Of a DNA stretch of 64,000 bases, positions 11,471-23,694 are shown in pieces (position 1 is the first letter of the stretch; each line of letters begins with the position of its first letter). Below the pieces are notes generated by a model that was not told where the DNA came from, searched no databases, and saw nothing but the letters and a program-made list of their open reading frames with translations. The stretch is from Brachynemurus nebulosus. Lineage: Eukaryota; Arthropoda; Insecta; Neuroptera; Myrmeleontidae. The position numbers were made by a program, and so were the translations under genes. The stretch spans positions 3,984,501-4,048,500 of the forward strand of contig JAPWDM010000016.1 in NCBI GenBank assembly GCA_035578155.1, written 5' to 3'.

Positions 11471-12860
11471 TGTTAGACATTTAGTTGTAAAAGTAATTAA
11501 ACACATTTAACTGAAAATATTATGTTATTTATTCTTCTTTTCTTCTATTATAACTATTAGGAGTATATAGCTATTAGGGATATGCTGCTACAATTTTATT
11601 TTGTTTTTGGATTTTAATTTACTTATATGGTTTCTTACATTTTCTTTTACATCAATATTTTACCGATTGTTTTCAGTGAATAACGTGAATAAAGTGAAAA
11701 CTAACCTTTTTGTTTTCAGTGAATAACGTTCTGACCCTGTATTAATTAAACCTTTTTGTATATTTGTCGCCAGTAAATCGCGATTTCGCTTTCATTTCTT
11801 TCGTTCCAAAACAGGTTTTGTTAAATTTCCATTAGTATTATTTGGGAAAGTTTCATCCAAATTAAAATATATATCCGAATTAACAGTAATAGTTAAAGCA
11901 GAAGACAAAAACTGTACATTACTTAAATTTAAATGGATAAAATTATTTAAATTTTTTAAATTATATGGTTTAAATTATTTAAATTATACGATTAAATTCA
12001 GAAAGAGCTGTTAAATTAATTTTTTCTTTATCAGCGTCCATATTTTGAAATTAAAATAAATTATAATTATATTTTAATAACAATAATGCTACGAAAGGAT
12101 TCGTCTAAACTCAATAAACATTAAATATGACTAAAATTGTGAATATCATTATTCACTTGCATTGTAAAATGATAACAGAAGAAGGAATACCAAAATGCGT
12201 GTAGTTCTGTATGTACCTACAATCCACTCTAACTAACATGTAGCCACTTAATAAAAGAAATCACATACATATACCTTTTTTAATCTAAATAAAAAGTTAA
12301 TTTTTTGTTTTCTCTTTGTTACAACTGCACATGCAACAAAAATTTCTTAAACCATTTATTCTTAGGTTGTTAAAATTTAAAAAAAGTTTATGGACTATAA
12401 CTTTTTTATTTTCTAGAATTTTAGGATGAAAATTTCACCAAACGATAGCTTAAATGTAGCTGAATCCAATGATATAAAAATCTCAAAAACGAAAAATTTG
12501 CAGTTGTAACAGTTTTATTCTCAATATGCGATATATAGTCATCTCCTACTTACTACCCTTAGATTTAATATTATGAAATCATGCAAAAACAGATCAATTC
12601 GATTTTTAAAAGTAAGTTTGAAATTTGCGAACAACATTTTAGTATTTCTTTTTTTTATCCCCTTTTCGTAGAATTAACCCCTAATCATCCCTGATAGCTC
12701 CCCTGACAGCTCTTTAAAACATCGCTAATTTAAATTTTTGATCTATATAGTCTATGTTTAACAGTTTTTGAAATATTTGACAATTTCGCTCTAATTTTTG
12801 AAGGACAATTTCACCTCAAATTGTTTTTCTATCGAAATATACCTATATAAAAATAAACTT

Positions 12861-13153
12861 TTAGATTTGCAATAAAATATTATTTTATACTGATAAAAGC
12901 CTTCTTTTATTCATGAATCCTTATTTTATTTTTGAAAGTTCTTATTAAGTAGGTAAGTAGGTTATTTAACTTTCAGTTTTTCAGTTATAAATCATTGATG
13001 AAACATTACGAATTTTTCAATTTTCTTTCAAATTTGGACACTTTCGGTGAAAACAGCATTAAGTTAATGGTGATTTTAAAAAGAAATTTTTCCTGTAAAT
13101 GTTTCCGGGAAAGTATATATTTTTTAACTGAAATCGATGCAGAACTAGTATAT
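12861..13153. other. No gene seen
   Basis: AT-rich, no recognisable feature. Confidence 0.5.
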
Positions 13154-13284
13154 TATACACCAAGGGACTAAAGTGTGAGTTTTAAAATCCCGAGTGTGAA
13201 GTTTGTTGCCAGAGGGCCTGTAAAGGCCCGAGGGCAACAAATCACACGAGGGATGGGAAAAATACTTTAGTCCTGTGGTGTATA
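13154..13284. repeat. Short hairpin element
   Basis: TATACACCAAGGGACTAAAG (from 13,154) pairs with CTTTAGTCCTGTGGTGTATA (to 13,284). An inner dyad GTTGCC...GGCAAC closes on AGGGCCTGTAAAGGCCCGAG. Similar GC-topped hairpins with CAACAAA cores occur near 31,910-32,030. Confidence 0.7.
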
Positions 13285-14738
13285 CACTATTTTTTGTAAT
13301 TCCGGATAGTTTAAAATTATAAAAATTTTAAAAAATTTCTTAAATGTCATTAAAATTGTATGTAACAACATTCCATCAAGTATACTTTGGATAAACAATC
13401 GAATTGTACAATACGATATAACTGTTTGTCTTTATCTGCAAGTTTGATTTTGTTTATTATTTTCAATTACCTAGCAACGTTATTTAATTTTAGTTAAAAT
13501 TTTATAAATTGTGCTTGCTGATTGGTTTAAAAGTGGGAACAAAATAATTTTTTAGTCCCTTGGGACTAAAAGTGGCACTTTACTCCCTATTATGAGAGAC
13601 TAAATCGTGTCTATTTATACTCGGAATTAAAAAAAATTATTTTATATTTCAAATTTAGGTAATAATCTCTGAATTATAAATGTTATACAACGACAACTGC
13701 AAATGACTCATTCTCATAAATTTATCTTTTAAACTAACTCGTAATATAGCCATCTCTCACAAGATCTACTATCTAATATATTGAAAAAGGATAGTAGAAA
13801 TTATAATATTTTTTATATGTGACAAAACTTTATTTTTGAAATGAGTCATTTTCTTTATATATAAATTTGACTTTATATAGAAAAATCCTTAAAATCGCTG
13901 TTCCTCTGGCTGTAGGAGCTAATATTGAAAATTAGACGTTAAAATACAACTAAGGTTTACATGGTCAGCATAAAGCTATTAAATATAAGAAAATTAATAG
14001 TTATTTAGTTAGTAAAATAACAAACTAGAATTTTCATTCAAAATTTAAATTTTATTAACAAATTGAAAATCATAGAATGACAATATCATTTTTGGGACGG
14101 CACTGTATAGAACCTGATTCCATACAGTACCATATAGTACCTGGTCAGTTTATTTTATTGTGTATAGTTTTATGACTCTTATTCGCTCAAAAAACACCGT
14201 ATTTACTTGCGCTCTTCGGACACACGCTCTCTGAACACGTAATCACCAAAATAACCTGCCTAGACAGGCAAGCAAATTAGATTACATTTAGGCATTTTAA
14301 CGCAAAATAAAATAATTTTTCACAAAACAAAGATACATACATATATAAAATATGTACTTGAATCACCACTGACCTGCAAATATGTAAGGTCATTACTATA
14401 TTTTTTTTTACATTAAAATATTTATAATTTTTCATTTATTCTTATTAATTTATTGATTGTATTCGTTTGGAAATTCCATGATTTAATAATAAGTAAAGAA
14501 GGCAAAGTAGACCCTCTCCGAATTACTTTTTAAAACGAATTAAAATATACAAATAAATTTATACAGATCTTTTAAAAACCAGTTTTGCAAGTATTTGAAC
14601 ATACACAGAGTCGGCTTTAATTTTATTTTTAATTTGTAATTATTTTTTAACAATATAAGATACATTTATCTGCAGCCCCTGTGATTAAGGTACTACTAGT
14701 AAGTTAAAAAAATTTTTATCTACGACTATCATGAAATT
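13285..14738. other. AT-rich DNA, no gene seen
   Basis: Apart from a TTAGTCCCTTGGGACTAAAA dyad near 13,552-13,571, related to the preceding hairpin, there is no gene or clear element here. Confidence 0.5.
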
Positions 14739-15747
14739 AGTTGTGTTCCAGCATCTACTTTTGGACAACTACCAAACAAGTTACGAATTTGTTTGTAACC
14801 ATGCTAAAATACAAACAAGTAACGAACTTGTTTGTAATGTACAGGATGTACAGTGTGCTGGAACGGTTTAAATTCGTTTCTGACATTTTATAGACTTTCA
14901 CTTCAATGCCTTGGTAGCACTAATTACAATGGAGAAGTTTACCAATTTTTTTTTATGAATGAAAATAAAAATTAAGGCAAAAATAAAGAAAAGTGTAAAA
15001 GAAAAATTAAGATATCTCAACAACTAACAAAGTTATGGGACTTTAAAATTTCACTTTTCAATTTCATTTGAGACAGATGTGTGACGTCATTTATTCTACG
15101 GCATTGCAAATAGAACGAAGAGTCTTTTTTATTTAATTTTTATAAAGCCGGTCAATACGTTAATTACTACGGATACTATATGGATTCGACCATTTTCAAT
15201 CTTTTATCTTTCACAAATTCAATATTTTGACGTTTTGAAATGTCATTTTTTGAACTTTTGAAGATTTATAAATATATAAGAAAAAAATAATTTTAAGAAA
15301 ATATTAAATCCATGGTAATTTAATATAATTTATTTAAAAAAAATATTGTATAAAAGACACTCGGTGTCCGATTGTGCGGATGTTTGACGTCACAGGCGAA
15401 TTGAAAATCTATCATTTTGCATTAAACTTTGATCTTCTATTTCTCTATTATTTGTTAATGGATTCCAAAAATTGTTTCACCAGTTTATTAGTTTTGGTCT
15501 ATATTTTAGTTAAATGTAACTACATATTACATTATCCACACTACGATACTTCTCCATTCATTAAATAAACAATTGGATAATTTGTCCATTCAAAAGTCCG
15601 CTGACAATTCTAACAGTTAGGAACAAGTTGAAAACATGTCAAAAATAATGTACAAAATGTACAAAATGTACATTTTGTTTTGCTGGAACGGTTTCGCATG
15701 TGCAAACAGTTTGCGGACTGTCAGACATGCGATGCTGGAACACAACT
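14739..15747. mobile_element. 1.0-kb TIR element
   Basis: A perfect 16-bp TIR, AGTTGTGTTCCAGCAT at 14,739-14,754 and its reverse complement at 15,732-15,747. The inner parts repeat GTGCTGGAACGGTTTAAATT-like and AACAAGTTACGAATTTG-like motifs, as subterminal repeats often do. No target duplication is evident and the right end abuts the FB1 copy at 15,749, so one insertion may have cut the other. No transposase. Confidence 0.7.
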
Positions 15748-15748
15748 A

Positions 15749-17072
15749 CGAAAACGGTAAGAGATAGAGCAAAAGTTTAAATTGGCGATATTGCTATTTT
15801 TTAAAGAGCTATCTATTGGTATGCAATTTGTTCAAATTGTTTCAACAGGGGTGGCTGGGGGTTAAAATTTAGGGCTTAATTTTGCAAAAAGGGGGTGAAA
15901 ATTAAACAATATAAAAATTTTGCTTACAGATTTGAAATCTACGTCAAAAAATCTAATTTACCTGTTTTTGCTCAATGTCCTAATATTAAGTCTAGGGGTA
16001 GTTAACTAGGGGGTGACTGTGTCGAATAGTCGTACTACTTGGGTAGTTTAAGAAGTTTTTCTTCATGGAAAATAGTTTAAGACATTTAGAATAACGTAGA
16101 AATGAAATTTTCGATTTCAAAATTCAGTTTGAGCAACATTGGGGAGGGGGTGAGTCACCCTCTTAAATTACATATTAGTTAACATACACTCATTTTTAAT
16201 ATTAACACACTGACAGTGGGTAATAATGTCACAATAAGTGGTTCTGAAGTTGGACTGTCGTATGTAAGGTTTTCATAAGGTTTGTTTTTTAATGGATCTT
16301 ATAGTTTTCGTTATCGAAAGTTATCGATATCGAAAATAACGATATTTTGAAAATGAATGGAAACCTAATAATAACCTTACATAAGATAGTCCAATTTCAG
16401 AACCACTTATTGTGACATTATTACCCTCTGTCAGTGTGTTAATATTAAAAATGAATGTATGTTAACTAATATGTAATTTAAGAGGGTGACTCACCCCCTC
16501 TCCAATGTTGCTCAAACTGAATTTTGAAATCGAAAATTTCATTTCTACGTTATTCTAAATATCTTAAACTATTTTCCATGAAGAAAAACTTCTTAAACTG
16601 CCCAAGTAGTACGACTATTCGACACAGTCGCCCCCTAGTTAACTACCCCTAGACTTAATATTAGGACATTGAGCAAAAACAAATCAATTAGATTTTTTGA
16701 CGTAGATTTCAAATCTGTAAACAAAATTTTTATATTGTTTAATTTTCACCCCCTTTTTGCAAAATTAACCCCTAAATTTTATCCCCCAGCCACCCCTGTT
16801 GACACAATTTGAACAAATTGCATACCAATAGATAGCTCTTTAAAAAAGAGCAATATCGCCAATTTAAACTTTTGCTCTATCTCTTACCGTTTTCGAGATA
16901 TTTAAAAAATTATATTTTTACCCCAATTTTTGGAGGGCGATTTCACCCCTTCAAACCGTTTTTCCGCCGATAAAGAAAAATACATATCGCTTATTTTTTA
17001 GTGTTCTACAACATATCTAAGTTTCATCAAAATCGATGGGTTCGGCCTCGGGACGTTTACTTGTAAGTAAGC
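15749..17072. mobile_element. FB1 foldback family, copy 2
   Basis: Arms 15,749-16,275 and 16,371-16,897 are near-perfect reverse complements (about 527 bp each). The spacer of under 100 bp is centred on TTATCGATATCGAAAATAAC. The right side extends 175 bp past the palindrome, ending near GTTTACTTGTAAG, while the matching left extension is lost where the 14,739-15,747 element abuts. No open frame of interest. A read-through transcript would be a long hairpin RNA. Confidence 0.85.
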
Positions 17073-17380
17073 TACGTTTTACATACAGCTACATATCCAG
17101 CTGTACAAAAAATGGCCCTTTACACGCATGAATGCTAAAAATAACAACGCCTACTACACTTTTATTAATTCTTATAATTATTATATATTATACAGTGATA
17201 TACGAGTACATGATACATATTATGTTAGAATCTGTACAAAAATTTTACCTAGCAACTGATTGTTTACGTTTGTGTTTAATAAATTTCAAATACTACATAA
17301 TTTTAATGTATTGGTATTTGTAGATTTGTACCAAATTTTTGTTGTTTATTTTGAATTTCATGTTAGTCGTAGATAAAGTA

Positions 17381-17500
17381 TAGGACGTAACTCGGTTGTA
17401 AGGCATATTACACACTCGCGCAATTACACACTTGCCGCTGCGCGGCTCTTGCGTAACTTTTTCGCTCGTGTGTAATATGCAACCTACAACCTCAATCACG
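17381..17500. repeat. Hairpin repeat
   Basis: GTTGTAAGGCATATTACACA near 17,394 pairs with TGTGTAATATGCAACCTACA near 17,470. Between them is a GC-rich CTTGCCGCTGCGCGGCTC stem. Non-coding; the predicted small peptides across it are incidental. Confidence 0.65.
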
Positions 17501-17857
17501 TAATATACTACTTTCGATTTTTTTTTCTTTTCATAAAAGGGTCTATTAATGTTTCGAGAATATGATTTAAAATTTCAAGTCAAAATTCAAACTAGAAAAA
17601 AAGTTCTATCGATATTTTTAAAATCATGGTTTTGACGATTCTGCATAAAACTGGAAGGCAGCATAGGGAACTAGTGGAGGAAGAATTTAAGATTGCTTAT
17701 GGATTACTATACGGTCCCGGATTGGCTGATTAGCTATTAGTATGTTTATATATAAATATTTTATATGTTTAAGTAAAAATTTATTTTAAAAAAGACTTAA
17801 ATGTGTTTTGCTCGAAATGATATTTTTCAAATTTGCGCAAATCCTGACTCAAAAACT

Positions 17858-18730
17858 TTGTATAATTATCCCTGTTGTGTATCCCCCACCGATCTGGTGA
17901 TTTTTTTTCTTTTTTTCACTTTAGACACTTAAAAGTGTGAGAAAATGAGGCTGTTTTTAAGGGGGGAGTTCACGCCAGAAACGGCTAATAAACTATTTTT
18001 CTTCGAATCTCGTTTTTTGTTTTTATTTTGTTCTGTGGTTCTTCACAAACACGGTGATATATAAAACATGCCCAAAAAAAATTTTTTTCAAGTAGAAAAA
18101 CATTTATTTGTGAGCCGCTGCACAGCCAATTTGCTGCTCCTTTGCATACAACGCTCGCCCCCCCCCCCCTCGCGATTTGATCAGTAATATTTAGTTTTGG
18201 TGTGTACATGAGATATAGTATCCACTGAGATAATGTTCTTTTATTTGCATGCCTTTTTAGACGTTTTAATAAACAGTGAGTAAACCGCTTCTTTTGTTAT
18301 TATTTTTGTTTTTCACCGTTTTCGGAAAGTTGTGTTTTTTCCGACACGGAAAGTCATATCTCAAGTTCTAGAAAAGATAGAGACTTAATTTTTTTTAAAT
18401 TTTGTTCATAAACATATTGTGCATAAAGTGGAGTATGCTTTTTTCATTTCAACAATTGTAACTATTTTTAAACATTTTTTTTCTTAATAAAAAATTGGGT
18501 TTTATAATTTTTGACATTTTTGTCACATTTATCCCCCATTAGTGACATTTCTATTTGGAACCCTCCCTAATTTGAAAAAAAATTTCAACAAGCAAAATAA
18601 TCATAAATAAAAAAGTGCCTTTTTTATTTGAACTCCCCCCTTAAAACTTTTTTTTAAAATACGCGTCATTTTTCAAAAAAATGTTTTACTTTCGGTTTTG
18701 GTGGGGGGATGCATAATTACATATGTCTAT
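17858..18730. mobile_element. Diverged foldback element
   Basis: The outer pair TATAATTATCC...TATCCCCCACC on the left and GGTGGGGGGATGCATAATTA on the right, and the inner pair TTTTAAGGGGGGAGTTCA (about 17,957) and TGAACTCCCCCCTTAAAA (about 18,630), are inverted in the same order. The spacer contains a C12 run near 18,158. Ends and duplication are unresolved. Confidence 0.55.
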
Positions 18731-19466
18731 ATTAAAATAACATTTAATTTTTTTTTTCGGATGTACTGGAGTAGGGCCGGCCTGAGGGGTGTGCAAAGTA
18801 TGCAGCCGCACATTCAAGTCTTTTGAAGGGGCATAAAATTGGCCAATTTTGGTAAAAAAAAAATTTTTGCAAATTTTTAGAAATTGATTTAAATGTTGAG
18901 CATAAATATTTAAACTATAAGGAACTTTGTCTCAAAACTATTATAGCTGAATTTCAAGGTAAAACCGATTATCTACCCCAATGAGCTCTGAAATACAGTA
19001 GTTTGATGCGCTTGACCAAGGTCCAAGGTCAGTAGAGCAGTCGTCTGCCCGTGTGGGGGGATGCGGGAACAAGACGTTAGGGTTAAGGACAGATTTTTGC
19101 ACCACTGTGCCACGCGCATCTCGCCTCGCGCAGGTGCCGAGCGTTTACAGAGGGGCATAAAATGCCCCGGTAGGGCATAAAATGTGAATCTTGCACACTT
19201 GCAATTTTTGTCTTAGGAAAGAAAGTTATTTAAAAGGAGTCTTTTTTTTTCAACTTCACTCACAATAGTATCTTAAATCAAAATTGAATTGAAAACTTCA
19301 TAGCATAGAAAACTTGATACACTACGGGAAGCAAAACGTTACGTGTCTGACATTAACATATGTTTCGTAGGTACTTCAGTGTAAAAGTTATTTAAAAAGA
19401 AAACGATAATTTGAAAATCGAAAATGAACCCTCTTAGAGCCAATTGAATTTGCTCTTAGCCCTTGC
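18731..19466. other. No gene; GC-richer patch
   Basis: A GC-richer patch (18,770-19,170) contains GTAGGGCCGGCCTGAGGGG, which resembles one end of some hAT elements, and repeated GGGGCATAAAAT motifs. I see no partner end and no protein. Confidence 0.4.
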
Positions 19467-20038
19467 TTAAGGGGTTACATGGATTTTTTTTAAGCAAAAA
19501 AACACTATTTTCCCGATTTTTTTGCAGTAACTATAAGAAAATAGAATTTATTCCAACTTTTGCATATTATTATACAGTTGTCCCGAAATTCCGGGGACAT
19601 AGAGCTACCACGTATTCTAGAAAAAGACGATATTTGGGTGATTCTACTTTTTAGGTCCTTCAAAAAATTAAAGTTGCCTCCACAATAAGGAAGGTTAAAA
19701 CTATATACAGAATGAAGATACTGTCATTTATTTTATTTAAATAAAATTAATAACTCCTATTTAGATGACCTACCTACATTTACTTTAATTTTTGATTTAA
19801 TTTTTTTTATAAAAATGGTGTCAAACTTTTATTGCAGTTCTAAAACGCATGTGGTCCCTATTACATATTGCTTGGAACTATAAAGTTTTTTAAAAATAAG
19901 TTTACTGAAACCACACAATTTTATAAATAAAAAAGAGAGTTAAATTGTTACGCATGGTAATTAGAAAGTTAAATTTTATTTATCTGCAGAATTATTTTTT
20001 TTTTTTTTGGCGGGACGAAAAATTGTCGCTAAAGTTTA

Positions 20039-20446
20039 AGTATCCTTCGTCACGGCTGTCAAAATATTGCTATAAGTTTAAAAAAAAAAATAGGTCAAAG
20101 GGTTATGTTTTTTCGTAAAATGGAACGCCAAAGATCATAGAACATACAGCGAAAGTCAAATCAACTGATTGACATAGACAGCTTGTTATTTTTTTAGATC
20201 AAGCAAGAAAACCGGCTGCGTGTGTTTATTGAGCGTATCCTTCGTCACGGCTTTTTCTGGTTATTTAACGAATTTCAAAACGTTTTTACGTAAATATTAT
20301 TTGTAATAATGTAAGCTTTACGATAAACTCAAGTTTTCGAACTAAATGATCGCTGTTCACGATTAATAACGATTTTGTTGGAAAATTGTCTCCTTCGTCA
20401 CGGTAGAATGTGATGATGGGAAACATGAAAGTGGCGAAGGATACGA
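20039..20446. mobile_element. Nested element with CCTTCGTCACGG repeats
   Basis: GTATCCTTCGTCAC at the left (about 20,039) and GTGGCGAAGGATAC at the right (20,432-20,445) form terminal inverted repeats inside the TTAA element. CCTTCGTCACGG also recurs in direct orientation near 20,238 and 20,392. The flanking duplication is unclear. No coding. Confidence 0.6.
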
Positions 20447-21417
20447 TAATAAAATAAGTATATATTTATTATATCAGTGTTTGTATATCAACTAATTTTT
20501 TTATAATTAAGTTGATTAATTTGGTCAACTTTCTCCTAACCAATTTTATATCATAAAAACAAACACACTCTTCAATTTTTTGCAAATCAGACAAAAAAGA
20601 CCAACTTTTTTTAAAATTTTTTTTAATTGGTATTAGGAGAACATAATATAAATATTATTTAAATAATAATTTTAATTTTATTATTTAAATTTAATTTAAA
20701 CATTTTTTTTCTGTCTGGATTCAGTAATCCGCAAAAAAAATATTGGTTTTAATATGAAACCGAGCTGCTGGTCTGCAGATACCGAATCTATGATAATTTT
20801 CCTACATTCTAGTCGCATGAACTCTACGAAATGGCTCTGTCAATTTTTTTTCTGGTTGAGACCTAAAAAGTAGAACCACCCATTTTCTTGTGTCCATGGC
20901 CATGGCCAACCAAATTCTGTAATAAAATTATTAGCTCTAACCATATCGGTTATCAGAGTTTGAGAAAAATTTGTTTTCCTCCGAAACTATGCGAAACGAA
21001 ATTTTTCCAAGAATCAGAAATGAAGGTATTTAATAGATCTTCCACTTAAAAAAATCTTAGAGCCATGCCAGCCTTAAAGAAATTCTAAACAAATTTACGT
21101 GGGGATGGCGGTGTTTTCAACCCTTCTCCAATTTTGTTTAGGTTTCTTTGGTTACTGAAAGTAGTGGCATTCTTGGAAATACGCATGTACCAAATTTTAT
21201 TAAAATTGGGTCATGCGTTTCTGAACAGTGTACAAAAATGTGATTTTTTAAGTAAACTTTGAACTTCTCTTACGTATAAACGGTACATTTTGTTACATAG
21301 GTAAGTTCAGTCCAATCGTCTTTTTCTGACCTATAGAATACGTGGTAGTTCTATGTTCCCGGAATTTTGGGACACCTATATATTATTTAAAGGAACTGCA
21401 CGAAAATTTTCATAGAA

Positions 21418-21830
21418 AAGAAATGAAAAATGGATCATTGACAGCTAGTTGTCAAAAATCGCTGATTTTTCGCCGTAGGCAGAGTAACTTGTGAAATCAT
21501 TACCTATCTGAAAATTTTTCTATTAGTAGATGCTTATGGCTTGTACTTAAACAATGGGTTTTTAAAAAAATTGAAACTTCAATTTTTTACAGCGCTTTAA
21601 AAAAGAAATTTTGATTTTTGGTAAAAACTTTCATGTTTTTCGTTGATTTTCTACTTATAAAATGAGACGTAATGAACGGAAACAGTAATCCTTCGTTCCT
21701 TCGTTCAGGTACAAGCTATAGAAAACATTTTGTTTTTTGATTTCAAATAATATTTCACGAGTTACTCTGCTTACGGCGAAAAGTCAGCGATTTTTGACCA
21801 CTAGTTGCCAATGGCCTAATTTTCATTTTT
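21418..21830. repeat. Nested inverted repeat in right arm
   Basis: GAAATGAAAAATGGATCATT...GCAGAGTAACT (about 21,420-21,490) pairs with AGTTACTCTGC...AATGGCCTAATTTTCATTTT (about 21,760-21,830). It separates two parts of the right arm of the TTAA element, so it looks like a later insertion. Confidence 0.65.
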
Positions 21831-22074
21831 TTTTTCATAAAAATTTTTCACAGTATCTCAAAACAATATATAATAATATGCCAAAGGTTGGAATAAATTA
21901 TATTTTCTTTTATTGCAAAAAAAAAAAAAAAAAAAATCGCAAAAACAGTGGCTTTTTTGCTTAAAAATTAAAAAAAAAGATGCATGTAATCCCTTAAAAA
22001 CCGAACAAAATACCGAATTTTGATAATTAATTAAACAAATATTTTACTTAGCATAAAATACCACGTTTATTTTT

Positions 22075-22230
22075 TAATTGAAGGTTGGACTTCAAAAACA
22101 GCCTAAATGTCAAAAAAAAAAAAAATGAATTAGACCCGAGAAGGAATCTATGTGCCACTGTCAACAATCTAGACACCATGCTAATTTTTTTTTAGCACTT
22201 GGCCTGTTTTTGAAGTTTAGTCTTCAATTG
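22075..22230. mobile_element. MITE of about 155 bp
   Basis: AATTGAAGGTTGGACTTCAA then AAACAGCC at the left and GGCCTGTTTTTGAAG...TCTTCAATT at the right form about 27-bp imperfect TIRs. Non-coding. Confidence 0.7.
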
Positions 22231-22314
22231 TGACAATTGTTTCAAGCTGATTTAACTGTACTTTGTTTGAAAATGAGCAGTTAAGCTTTATCATAAAGAG
22301 TAATAATAATAAAA

Positions 22315-22354
<40 letters not shown>

Positions 22355-23624
22355 ATCTGTCTTTGTTATTGTTTGCTACAAAAATAGAAATAAAATAAGT
22401 GGGACCAAAATAATTATATAACAAACAACAAATTTTTAAAAATAATAAAAAAGGGTTTGACCTTGTTTTCTGTAAATCTATTACAATTTTTATTCACTTT
22501 AAAAGTAAAAGAAAGAATATTCAGTTTGTATAAGTCCGAAAATAATTTCATAATAAACACGTTTTATACTATGTAACAATTATATTTTATTCCGGTGCTG
22601 GTGGAATGGTCAAATAATAATTAAGGAAGACTAATAATAAGATTACTAAGAAATAACATAGACGTACATAAACAATAAGCTTATAAGATAATGGTCAGTT
22701 AGTAAAGAGTGATTTAAGAACGCGAGTGAATATCCTATACTGTGCGTTTCATTGTAAATACGTTGAAATTTTTTTGAAAAAAAATAATTCACGTAATAAA
22801 TTTAAAAAGTAGTCAAAAAGGAGTGTTATAATATTATTAGAAATAAATAAATAAATAAATAAATAAAAATATTTTAGCACTTTTTGATTGTTTGTTTGAA
22901 AGTGATTGTTTAAAAGTGGATTGTTCTAGGTTTGTAATTGTTGATTTAAATTTGGCTATTTTGATTTTATATTTAGTTTCTGTTGTATTTTTTTGATTCA
23001 ATTACTTCTTTGATAGTTTATATTAAATTATTATTAAACTCTTAATACACATCCATTGTTTCATAATCTAACAAAACCCAAAATAGATAATTTTATAGAA
23101 AAAAATTTATGTATTGTTTGTTGAAAAACCATTGTTCAAGGCTATAATTTAAAATGGGAGGTTTACGTATAAGGGCATTTTAAATTAAATAATTTCAACT
23201 TTGATGATTGTTCTTTTAAATCTTAAAGGTAAGGACTAGTGAGTGATTTAGGATATAAGAATTAAACAACCAGTTGAAAATTAAATTCATTGTTCCTAAA
23301 TTGAGATTCAAGTTATTTTTTGAAATTATTTAAAAATATTATGTAATAGGTATAGCTAAATATTAATTATAGTATTCAATATTTGAATAAGTTGATGTTC
23401 GGACTCGTTTAGAGACCTATGTATATGCCTTTTTTTTACTGTACAAAAAGCTTTTTAGAAGCTCATATTTATTTTGCAGTTTTCTTTATAATCAATTCTA
23501 TTTTTAAAGTAACTTTACTTTTTCTAAAGTAAAATTTAACATATATCTTAGTAAGTGTGGCTTTTTAAAATTTTTTTTTTTTACTATATCCAAATTACAT
23601 TGTTCTGTTTCTTAATAAAAAAAA
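22231..23624. other. AT-rich DNA with simple repeats
   Basis: Contains a poly(A) run at about 22,319-22,347 and an (AAAT)n tract near 22,840-22,867. No gene. Confidence 0.55.
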
Positions 23625-23694
23625 ATACCTCTGTCGCAGCATCTGCATAACATAGCGAATTTCCAAATATTGGGCACTGGCGGATCTCATCTAA

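Larger units (their letters stand above)
10004..12541. mobile_element. DNA transposon with about 38-bp TIRs, nested in FB1
   Basis: The left end contains CATTGAGAATAAAACTGTTA then CAACTGCAAA (about 10,012-10,042). The right end is the reverse complement (about 12,503-12,535), and the match continues outward to ATATCGCA/TGCGATAT. Interior sequences related to CAACTGCA recur below the termini. No transposase frame was found in 2.5 kb, so it is non-autonomous or decayed. Contains two internal tandem duplications annotated separately. The target duplication could not be set apart from the TIR, so superfamily is unknown. Confidence 0.65.
9905..12860. mobile_element. FB1 foldback family, copy 1 (interrupted)
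   Basis: A short hairpin GATGACTCACCC...GGGTGAGTCATC at about 9,928-9,963 and the following sequence to about 10,003 match the centre and right arm of the FB1 element at 15,749-17,072. The match resumes at about 12,541 (TACCCTTAGATTTAATATTA, AACCCCTAATCATCCCTG) and runs to about 12,860. The gap is filled by another transposon (10,004-12,541). Most of the left arm is missing. Non-coding. Confidence 0.65.
19471..21993. mobile_element. TTAA-flanked foldback element (2.5 kb)
   Basis: TTAA at 19,467-19,470 and 21,994-21,997 flank GGGGTTACATGG and CATGTAATCCC. The inverted match continues for over 100 bp (AAGCAAAAAAACACT, AATTTATTCCAAC, GCATATTATTATA) and then, after an insertion in the right arm, to the CCACGTATTCTAGAAAAAGA block (19,608) pairing with 21,318-21,345. 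A 4-bp TTAA duplication is the piggyBac signature, but the termini do not begin with the usual CCC and no transposase is present, so the class is inferred. Confidence 0.7.

Noticed and set aside
18770..19170. hAT element suggested by GTAGGGCCGGCCTGAGGGG
   Set aside because: Only one end is visible; no inverted partner, duplication or transposase could be found.
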